NCBI GenBank assembly: GCA_935421135.1
Contig: OW285187.1
Coordinates: 1,736,001-1,800,000 of the forward strand
Source of the DNA: Bugulina stolonifera
Lineage: Eukaryota; Bryozoa; Gymnolaemata; Cheilostomatida; Bugulidae
DNA length: 64,000 bases
Direction of reading: 5' to 3'
A model generated the notes under the pieces. The model ran no database searches, was not told the DNA's origin, and worked only from the letters and a program-made list of their open reading frames with translations. Shown in pieces: positions 54,927-64,000 of the stretch; the stretch's first letter is position 1; every line of letters starts with the position of its first letter. Position numbers and translations under genes: made by a program.

Positions 54927-57900
54927 ATGTTTGTCACCAGAAAGTTTGAAGATAGAAAGAATTGCTCTGAATATGCAGCATACAGACCTAAGTATCCACC
55001 TCAACTGTTCTCCACCATCTTGAACTATGTACAGGAGTCGGTAAGTTGTTTTCTAACAACATACCTTTCATACCATGATATTTAATAGCTTTCTACATTC
55101 AGTATCAACCTGTCACTGTCTTGGTAGAACATATCAGGTCCTTCTGGAAGGTTCACTCAGGCTGTAGATGTTGGCTGTGGACCTGGCCTGATGTCTACAT
55201 CATTCCTAGCTCCATACTTTGATAAAGTACTTGGAGTAGATGTCAGTGCTGCTCAGATAGAGCAGGCTAACATACACAATGAGAGTGAGAATATACAGTT
55301 TATGTGAGTTATACCTATGCTATACCATCTGCCCTGCTTGTATACTAACTGAAGCTATTTACTTCTATCGCTACTTAATTGAAATTGGTAGAGGCCAGTT
55401 GTCATTACGATGTAGCCAAGGTAGAGACTAAGGAAATGGCTATTCAGTTGTTTGCCACTTATATGGTTATACTTTTATATTTATTGTATGTGCAATATTA
55501 CGTGCTAATTTGTATATATGACAGACCTTAAGAGGTCTGATCTCGTCCTTATTGTTATTATTGCGCGATACTTAAGACCGAGTAGCGGCCGTACTTTTTA
55601 CCAGAAGCCACTGGAAATGTGCATGTATAAAAGGCAAGCACTTTTCTATATTGAATCAGTTGCTAGTTGAAGCTCAATAAAGGCACAGCGACTTTTGCAA
55701 GGAATATGTTTGGAGTTATCCTTTCTAAACTAGCACACATAAAGCTGAAGTCCTTTCCAGCCGAATACCTGAGTCAAAGTACATGCACAGTCAACTAGGT
55801 GGCCATAGCTCAGTGCGATGTAATAGGAGGTAGTTCAATAGACCACTCTTGGACTCCTTCTGTACTCGTACCGCAGGTAGCCATACGTGTGTATAAGCAT
55901 TGCAACATCATGGCTGGCATCTTATCTTCAAAAATGTTTTCCTCCAGTTCCTACCTGTCTACCTCAACTATGGTACCCAGTAGCACTATCCAGTGACTGT
56001 AACGATACCCAGTAGCACTATCCAGTGACTGTAACGATACCCAGTAGCACTATCCAGTGACTGTAACGATACCCAGTAGCACTATCCAGTGACTGTAACG
56101 ATACCCAATAGCACTATCCAGTGACTGTAACGATACCCAGTAGCACTATCCAGTGACTGTAACGATACCCAGTAGCACTATCCAGTGACTGTAACGATAC
56201 CCAATAGCACTATCCAGTGACTGTAACGATACCCAGTAGCACTATCCAGTGACTGTAACGATACCCAGTAGCACTATCCAGTGACTGTAACGGAATTGTT
56301 CCTCTTAGTTTCCTGCTTATTAAAACACATGTAAATTCTTGTAACAGAGTAGGGCAAGGAGAGTGTCTCCCAGTACAGGATGAGAGTGTAGCATTAGTAC
56401 AAGTAGCTACAACTCTACACTGGCTAGATCATGAGAGATTCTACAGAGAGTGTGACAGAGTTCTGGTTCCTGGAGGAGTGATTGCTGCTTTCTGCTATGA
56501 CATGGGATTTCAAGTTGTGGACCATCCAAATGCTCATAGAATGAACCTTATCGTCAATGAGGTAGAGTAATTCCTAAAAGACAGCATTCATGAGACACAC
56601 AAGTATGTTCAGATTGGTGAAGGAAAACATTTAAAACATTGTTCACTGCACCCAAAGCCAAAATACTGTTATGTTCCGTACAGAACATTCCGCATTATAA
56701 TAATAATAATAATATCCGTGGCGCCAAACACAATTCTTTAACGTGGCTGCCCAATAGCAGAGCTACAGTGTGCTGAGTTGGACCTGCTCACTCTTTCTAG
56801 CCCTAGCCCCTCTTGCTTGGTCAACTGGTTCTGACTCCCTCTCCCCTGTACTCTGGCCTGTGTGTTGTACAGCTGTGCCTCAGCTACCCAGCCGATACAA
56901 CAATATATCATGCCTGCATACATACGCAATATGGGGCCTAATGCATTTCTTGACTACATTTACATTTACATTATTAATGATTAACAAACTGTGTTTTATA
57001 AATTACTCTTACAGAAAATTTTGAAGTTGCAGAGATTGCAACATTTCTAACAGGTGTGTATGAGCCACTGGGTTTAACAGAAATACCACGATGACTTGTA
57101 GTCTAAGATTTTTTAGATAGCAGCAACTATTCACTCTGCTGCCAACCCGTTCCACACTGTCTACCATCGGATGAGCGTAGAAAGATACACAGATCCAGTC
57201 CTACAGATACCATACAGAGACAAGACAAGGTGAATCATCTACGGGATTGCTTCTGGTTCTAGTGTGGCTACCGTACATTGTATTGTGCATCTGAATCTTT
57301 GCTAAACGCAAATGTTTGTTGTATAGATATATCTTTTTATTTTACTAAACGAGTAGTTGTGACACATTTTGATGTTTGATGACTTCCTCTTCTTAATTCA
57401 ATTCTGAACCTGAATTTAATAAATAGGTCATTATGATTAAATTCATATGCCATATTACTGTTTGATATGGATTACCAAGGTAGATTTTTATTCAGTATAT
57501 ATACTTACATATAGATGAACTCTGTTCCTTTTACTTATAATTTACATGCATGCAGGGAAACCAATAAGATATACCCTTAGTGAGTACAGATACTATTAAT
57601 TCTATTTATTTTTTCATATAATTCTTTCTTCAATACATTTTACTTAAATTTGTTTGATTTTACATGTCGGCTATTTGCTTTTTATTTCAGGATTGATAGC
57701 ACCAAGTTTGATGTTCATACAACTGTATCAGGGTTTGAGAAGTTTTATCTTACCTTATCCCACCTCAGGAAATATATCAGGTCCAGTGACGACAGAGCTG
57801 CACAATGGAATGATTGGATGAAGAGGTCTGTGCTTTGTCTGTAACCAGAGTGCTTGTAATTTGGCCTGCATAAATTATTAATACGGTGATAGATTGGCAC

Positions 57901-58417
57901 AGTATGACAGGCTCACTGTACAAATGTATAGATATGATTATATTATATGAGTAGCCCATAGCCATGAAACTGCTAGTATACTGGTATATATTTTTGAACT
58001 GAAATGGTCACACTGCTTACTTGCCTAATTACTTACATAATACATGTATTATATTCTGCAAGTGCATCATGAATAACTATTGTTACATGCACATGTGCAG
58101 GTGCAATATAGTTCTGTATCATCAACATGCAAAAGTTTGGTATGACTAGCACTACTAGGCACTCGATATAGAGGCTGATATTACAGGGGTCATTGCATGC
58201 TGGTGGAAGCAAATAACTAACAACAAGCCCTTCGTTCCACCTGCTAGCGTACTTACTGAAATGGTTTGTGTTTGTGTTCAAGTCGTTTCACCTACAATAT
58301 GCAAGAATTTCTACATTTTATAGACTGATGGAGGCTTATGGGACAAATGATCCAGAGACACCTCTAACCTATAGAATGAATGCATACTTGCTTATGGGTC
58401 GCAAATCAAAGGGGTAA
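54927..58417 (+). CDS. Class I SAM-dependent methyltransferase, copy 2
   Basis: Six exons: 54927-55040, 55128-55303, 56348-56561, 57117-57229, 57691-57825 and 58324-58417 (TAA). Their lengths equal those of copy 1, giving 281 aa. It starts MFVTRKFEDRKNCSEYAAYR, has VDVGCGPG, VLGVDVSAAQIEQA and LVPGGVIAAF, and ends NAYLLMGRKSKG. Intron 2 holds an LTR-like insertion and a 32-bp array. Same family comments as copy 1; the substrate is unknown. The exon 5 donor is a weak GTCTGT. The frame is intact, so it is probably functional. Confidence 0.86.
55412..55912 (+). mobile_element. LTR-like element in methyltransferase copy 2 intron 2
   Basis: Contains GACCTTAAGAGGTCTGATCT (matching GACCATAAGAGGTCGGACCT of family B), a GTATAAAAGGCAAGC box, CTCAATAAAGGCACAG and a U5. 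The boundaries are approximate and I found no convincing target duplication. Sense orientation relative to the gene. Confidence 0.55.
55965..56292. repeat. 32-bp tandem array in methyltransferase copy 2 intron 2
   Basis: About ten nearly perfect copies of a 32-bp unit, ACGATACCCAGTAGCACTAT plus CCAGTGACTGTA. A single diverged unit (GGTACCCAGCACCACTATCC) is present at about 62144 in the same intron of copy 3, so the array grew from an ancestral single-copy sequence after duplication. Confidence 0.93.
56731..56900 (+). repeat. Dispersed repeat, inverted copy at 62775-62910
   Basis: The block containing CTAGCCCTAGCCCCTCTTGC and TCTGACTCCCTCTCCCCTGT reappears on the minus strand near 62790-62890. 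Its edge also matches the SINE-like element at 36325. Class uncertain. Confidence 0.6.
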
Positions 58418-58423
58418 AAATAC

Positions 58424-58512
58424 TCCGTTACAGAGGCCAAGAGAGCCGTTACAGAGGCCAAGAGAGCCGTTACAGAGGCCAAGAGAGCCGTTACAGAGGC
58501 CAAGAGAGCCGT
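58424..58512. repeat. 21-bp tandem repeat after methyltransferase copy 2
   Basis: Four copies of CCGTTACAGAGGCCAAGAGA plus one base, just after the stop codon, thus probably in the 3' UTR. Confidence 0.85.
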
Positions 58513-60035
58513 AGTAAACATCGCTATGGAAAAACTCTACATTGTTCTCCTAACCATTCTACTTACCAAACCTTGTACTTGTATATGTGCAGGAAATTGT
58601 GTTTATTTCCACCTTCACTACGTGTGACATTCTAACTGTCTAACCTAATACACTTTCTCCCATTTTTTGGCCAAGCTTTGTCCAACATAGCTAAACCTGG
58701 TACATTGTAGCTTATTTATAGGGTGATATAGGATTATAGGGTAATATGGGATAATCAGTCTAAGGAATTCTAGGACCCCAAGATGATGCAGTGATTGTTC
58801 ATGTGTCTATCAACTGTCAATTGGGTGCACAAGGAACAACTGATTAAATTTCCTTACAATAAAAGTCCAGGGCTCTCAAGTTCTCAAATTTTCCCGAGCA
58901 GTTCAGATTTTCAGTGCTTGTTGGGGGGGGGGGGGGGGGGGGGCTCGGGAGGTTTTCTATTATTAATAATCTGCTCGGATTTTGGGAGATTTTCTCAAAT
59001 TAGCTGTATTTTGAATTGAAATGCTTTACAAGCTCCAAATTAACCTTCAGCTTATCTCATAGCTTGTGAGTTGCTTAGGGGTTCTTAGGAAAAAGCTACT
59101 AATTCTATTACTTTCCGAGGACAAGGACTGAATGTGTGAACGTGTGTACTGGGATTATTAGGCTGTGAGAAATTACCTGATGTATGATAGTTGGCAGTCT
59201 ACAAAAATGTAAATCTATTTTCTGCCAATAATTTTGACAATACTGTGGAAATCAGGTCATCTGAGAACATAATATGTTTAATCTGTTATAGCTGTCACTC
59301 ATTTCCTGCTTAACTTCTCATGACCAATGAAAATATTAAAAACAGGCGAAGTTCAAAATTTTCAAATGATGTATAATCTCCTAGTATAGCATACATGTAG
59401 TTTACTACGATGTTTGGCAATAGAATTAAGGACAAAGTCTAGTTGTAGAATTATCTCCTCCATGTTTGGTGTAACCTTATGTAGACCGCAACCAATCCTA
59501 TTACGTGGATAAAAGTCACTCTTTGCTCAAAAATTTCATTTGTCACGGTACCAACCATGAACTGCAATTCTGACTTGCTATCACTTAGATGACACCTGTT
59601 GAATATATTACATATGCATATACATAGCATTTGTTATTAGCGCTTTTTTGATGTACCTGTAGTGATCTGTAGAATCTGCACAGAGACAAACTAAAATATT
59701 TAAGGTTACTAAATGCTGAATGTCGTTCAGCTCTGCAATTCCTGAGACTGCGAACATAACTCCTAATTGTGCATAGTCAACAGAGAACATGAGAACACAA
59801 CTCTGAAACTGCTAAACTATTGCTGACTGTCCTATCTAGAACCGTCTAATAACGTTGGCTGGCCAACTGACAATCATGCAAAATCAGCTGTAAACAGGAT
59901 GTTCTTGCTCCAAAAAGGCCCCTTTTGGTATATTATTCCATGAAAAGTAACTTGTACCAGTATATAAGGAAGATAAACTGTGAATGAGTTGAGCTGAGAT
60001 ATAGTGTGATGTAACTGAGTTCATGTCAGCGTGCA
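58513..60035. other. Intergenic after methyltransferase copy 2
   Basis: No supported exon. Contains a 22-bp poly-G run at 58922-58943 and AT-rich unique sequence. Confidence 0.5.
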
Positions 60036-60042
60036 CTAAGCC

Positions 60043-60445
60043 ACTAACCAATAGCCAATAACCAATAGCCAATAACCAATAGCCAATAACCAATAGCCAA
60101 TAACCAATAGCCAATAACCAATAGCCAATAACCAATAGCCAATAACCAATAGCCAATAACCAATAGCCAATAACCAATAGCCAATAACCAATAGCCAATA
60201 ACCAATAGCCAATAACCAATAGCCAATAACCAATAGCCAATAACCAATAGCCAATAACCAATAACCAATAGCCAATAACCAATAACCAATAGCCAATAGC
60301 CAATAGCCAATAGCCAATAACCAATAGCCAATAACCAATAGCCAATAACCAATAGCCAATAACCAATAGCCAATAACCAATAACCAATAACCAATAACCA
60401 ATAACCAATAGCCAATAACCAATAACCAATAGCCAATAGCCAATA
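60043..60445. repeat. CCAAT-box array, 7/14-bp period
   Basis: About 57 units of 7 bp, alternating AACCAAT and AGCCAAT, each with a CCAAT pentamer on the plus strand. It lies about 950-1350 bp upstream of methyltransferase copy 3 and is absent from the matching region of copy 2. The reverse strand is stop-free in all frames, which creates false ORFs. Confidence 0.95.
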
Positions 60446-60449
60446 TTTT

Positions 60450-61397
60450 AATGTCATTGGTAATTCCCCTTCAAACTTCTCATTTTGAACTTTGCAGCTT
60501 GACTTACCAATGACAAAATGGTTCTGCTAAACCAACAATGGTCAATGTTTTATGTGCTCCTGTCAGTGGGTAAGGTATCCCAGCGCTCTAAGTTGTTATA
60601 ATTTCAGTTGCCACTCTGGTAATGCGTAAACTTCTCCGTGGGAATTTCACCCCAACTGTGAATGGTAAGTCCAATAAGTTTATGTCAGTTTAGGCTCCAC
60701 CTTAGCATCCCACCAAAAGGTATGTTGGCAAGTATATGCCCTATGTCCAGTGTATCGCAAGTGAATAGAGACTAAATGATACCATTTCGTGCCAAAGAGA
60801 TCTTTACCTTACAAAAATTATTTCAAGTTTTTATGTGGAAGACTTCCCAAAATGGACCAATGACATTACCGATGGAAATCGTGCCCAACTGCAAGTGGGA
60901 GAAATTAATGACGTTTACTTAGTAGAAAAAGTGCGCCTATTTCCAGACATGGGAAAAGACAATCTTCTGTAACAGGATACAATATTCTGTACATTGCCAT
61001 TTTACAAGTTAGTCACAATTTAATATAATTTATAGACACACTTAGTAGGTACCTACTTGTTGAAGGCACTGTTCAATTTGATTGATGATTTCTATAACAT
61101 ATTTTGCTAGAATCGGAAAAGTTGAGTCAACTTGATTTGGAAGCCGCTGGAGATGATTGGTTTAGATTGATTGGTCTACAATTCACACATTTAGAGACCG
61201 TGCAGTTCAGATAAAGTAGCACTTATTATCATTCTATGCAGACAAATAGTCCATACAACTATATGGCCAGTTGATTAATGGTACATGTAGGTGGTAGTTC
61301 CCACAGTGTCCGAAGAAGGCAATTTTGCTCTTCACCCAAATTGTGTGGACAGGTCGGTTATGCTATTAAAGCTCTACATTCTACACTCATTAGCAGA
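60450..61397. other. Upstream region of methyltransferase copy 3 (segmental duplicate)
   Basis: Parallel in order to 54090-54926. No exon was identified. Confidence 0.7.
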
Positions 61398-62440
61398 ATG
61401 CCTGTGATCAGAAAGTTTGAAGATAGAAAACATTGCTCTGAATATGCAGCATACAGACCAAAGTATCCACCTCAACTGTTCTCCACCATCTTGAACTATG
61501 TACAGGAATCGGTAAGTTGTTTTCTTACTACATACACTCAATACGATGGTAGTTAATAGCTTTCCACTTTCAATATCAACCTGTCACTGTCTTGGTAGGA
61601 CGTATCAGGTGCTTCTGGAAGGTTCCCTCAGGCTGTAGACGTTGGCTGTGGACCTGGCCTGATGTCTACATCATTCCTAGCTCCATACTTTGACAAAGTA
61701 CTTGGAGTAGATGTCAGTGTAGCTCAGATAGAACAGGCTAACATACACAAGGAGAGTGAGAATATACAGTTTATGTGAGTTCGCTAGACTCAATCTTGAG
61801 AAAGGACAATTTCAAATAGATTTAGGTATCGTGATAAGTTAAGGCAAAAGGCCATGTTCCAGTGATTTCCTGGTTTTGTGATCAGTAGAGGATAATGAAT
61901 CATGCTCTCATTCTAAAACCGCCTTTACCCAACCCTGGCTGTAGCAAAGTTTCACGCAACCCATTAGGCATTAGGTGCTGTAAGAGTATGTACATGAATT
62001 GACTGTTGGTTGTTAGTTACACTGTACATTACTAAACTGATAAAGTTAGCATATCAAAATGAGTAATTTACTTTAAATGTAATTGTGGGTTAGCAACTTA
62101 TCTTTAAAGTATTTTTCTTCATTTTTATTAGTTCACCTGGATAGTGGTACCCAGCACCACTATCCAGTGATTGTAACAAAACTGGTGATCTCAGTTTATA
62201 CATGTACAAGTAAAATCCTCTAACAGGGTTGGGCAAGGAGAGTGTCTCCCAGTACAGGATGAGAGCGTGACATTAGTACAAGTAGCTACAACTCTACACT
62301 GGTTAGATCATGAGAGATTCTACAGAGAGTGTGACAGAGTTCTGGTTCCTGGAGGAGTGATTGCTGCTTTCTGCTATGACATGGGATTTCAAGTTGTGAA
62401 CCATCCAAATGCTCATAGAATGAACCTTATCGTCAATGAG
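61398..62440 (+). CDS. Class I SAM-dependent methyltransferase, copy 3 (first three exons)
   Basis: Exons 61398-61511, 61599-61774 and 62227-62440 have exactly the lengths of copies 1 and 2. They encode MPVIRKFEDRKHCSEYAAYR, VDVGCGPG, VLGVDVSVAQIEQA and the LHWLDHERFYRECDRVLVPGG segment. Exons 4-6 were not found before the right edge. Either they lie beyond 64000 after an enlarged intron 3 containing a repeat and an LTR-like insertion, or the copy is broken. A TAG in the first codons of intron 3 (as in copy 2) ends read-through. Confidence 0.8.
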
Positions 62441-62774
62441 GTAGAGTAATTCCTAAAACGTAACATTCATGAAACACACTTTTATGTTCAGAATGGTGAT
62501 CGAAAATATTTAAAAATATTGCTCTGCCTGTATACACAATAAGTCAAGGCCTATAGGACTGTCTGCATTTACGCTGCATGTACACAACACTAAATTACTT
62601 CAGACTTATAGTCATGAGGTCTTGAACTGCAAAATAAAACTTGCAACATTAGGGCTAGCAAATAATTTTTATAAATTCAAATTCAACAAAATAAAATCAA
62701 AGAACTTCCAATGCAATTGGAACAAGTAGCAAGGGAATAAAATATCAAAGAAGAAAATATTTCATAACACTTTT

Positions 62775-62910
62775 GTTTCTGGCTGGGTAGCTGAGGCACA
62801 ACCACACAACGTACAGGCCAGAGTGCAGGAAAGAGGGAGTCAGAACCGGCTGGCTAAGCAAGAGGGGCTAGGGCTAGAAAGAGTGAGCGGACCCAACCTG
62901 GCAAGACTGT
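62775..62910 (-). repeat. Inverted copy of the 56731 repeat
   Basis: Matches 56756-56895 in opposite orientation (GGGTAGCTGAGGCACAAC, GAAAGAGGGAGTCAGAACC). Confidence 0.6.
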
Positions 62911-63545
62911 AAACACACAACAAAGTAGTGCAGTAACTAAGAGAAAGTCCTGGGGCCTGAAGGTACCATTGGAGTCCTCAGAGTCGAAGCAAGACCCGGT
63001 GATGTGGGATCGGCTCCTATAGCTAGATAGATTAGTAGGAGTCAGACCTACAGTTGTGGGGAGGAGCTTGACTGCTGAGTTCTAGCACGAGTACTAGTCA
63101 TAGACTGTATTTGAAAAGACCTAAGGCCAGGGATGAGTGCCCGATACCCTACTGTTAGCTGTCAACAGTAAGAGACTTTGTAAGTTCAGTTTAGTAAGAT
63201 AACTTTATTGAACTACAGCCTCCAGACAACTGAAGTCTGAAGCTAAAATTGAGCTACTTATGTCCTAATTCTGGTTCCGAGGTCAAAAGGTTACACAGCT
63301 CGATCTCGGATCAAAAGGGGTCCGAGTTACTGTCAGTACAAAAAGACTTACCAGCAAAAGGGGCATACAATAATTCCAGGATTATTAACAAAGTGCATAA
63401 GTGATGATTGCTTGACATTAGTGGAGTAATGCAGGAAAAATATGCCAGATACAACTATCGTCAATACGTACATGTACAAGGAATACGGTTGAGCATTCAT
63501 GCAACAATGTGGGTAAATGTAAATGTCTATGCGGAATGTGTAGTA
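62911..63545 (-). mobile_element. LTR-like element, minus orientation
   Basis: On the minus strand TTCAATAAAGTTATC (about 63198-63212) resembles the polyadenylation-signal context of the other LTRs, preceded by GTCGG/TCCGAGATCGAG-type GC-rich blocks (63240-63330). The ends are uncertain. Confidence 0.4.
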
Positions 63546-63832
63546 GGTATATTACTATATTAGTAAAAGTTCCAATTGAGTTTCAGTTTATATTCAATTA
63601 ATATTAACCATTTGTAGTTCCAGCCTGCCTTAACCCTCTCAGCATGCTAGGGACCAACCCACCATTACTCTAACATCATCTGCATCTGAATAAATAAAGT
63701 GTAATGTAAGCTGTGGATTCAGTCAACAAACTAACTAATGCCATGTGAGGCACAGTGGCTTTTATACTTGCACACTATTGTTATTTTGACTTCCCTCATT
63801 CTCTGCGGAATTGATTATAGCTACAGATCTTA

Positions 63833-63909
63833 CAGGCTTTCTGAAGAATCAAGGCATGGATAAAAACTACATCATGGATATCATTGAACAACTTCATCAT
63901 GGAATCATG
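63833..63909 (+). CDS. Candidate isolated exon
   Basis: TATAGCTACAG, then an open stretch coding DLTGFLKNQGMDKNYIMDII and EQLHHGIM, then GGTAATAAC. It has codon-like composition and splice-like edges but no family I recognise. It could belong to a gene beyond the right edge. Confidence 0.25.
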
Positions 63910-64000
63910 GGTAATAACTACATTTAGTCATTGCTGCCATGTCGTATTGTAATGTTTTATGGGTTTGTCACACTGGTGCCAATGTAGACACGAGTGTGGG

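Noticed and set aside
59884..60457. Three overlapping minus-strand ORFs of 135-181 residues rich in IGYWLL
   Set aside because: Read-through of the CCAAT-box array in three frames; no independent coding evidence.

Overview
The window is eukaryotic nuclear DNA, AT-rich, with multi-exon genes joined by GT-AG introns. The gene set (prominin, noelin-type olfactomedin, ELAPOR/EIG121, the ciliary protein CFAP276, the dynactin actin-related protein ARP1) points to a ciliated animal. Compact genes and long simple arrays would suit an early-branching metazoan such as a sponge, but that placement is inference. All gene models were built by eye from splice sites, reading phase and family similarity. Every complete model closes in frame.

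Layout, left to right. (1) An ELAPOR-like gene on the minus strand (4160 down past the left edge) is divergent from CFAP276 (4671-6114, +). (2) ARP1/centractin, 9 exons (8401-13261, +). (3) A 28-exon prominin gene (14061-28853, +). (4) A convergent noelin-like gene with an olfactomedin domain, 11 exons (34155-29455, -). (5) Head-to-head with it, a partial paralogue (37071-39247, +) that keeps the first three exons and then changes into Ser/Glu-rich repeats and a very basic tail. (6) A cystathionine gamma-lyase-type PLP enzyme (40107-42844, +), convergent with a class I SAM methyltransferase (46270-43908, -). (7) A repeat-rich stretch, then two more methyltransferase copies on the plus strand (54927-58417 and 61398 to beyond the right edge).

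Mobile DNA: at least five solo-LTR-like elements bounded by TGT...ACA with 4-bp target duplications, several more LTR-like remnants, a 5'-truncated non-LTR retrotransposon with a broken RT reading frame, tRNA-derived SINEs, and a 133-bp foldback MITE with an 8-bp target duplication.

The most unusual pattern is that many intronic tandem arrays are made of copies of the neighbouring exon-intron junction: the last exon bases plus the 5' splice site, or the 3' splice site plus the first exon bases. I see this in ELAPOR, ARP1, prominin (several introns) and probably the noelin-like gene. The second highlight is the chimeric secreted protein at 37071-39247.
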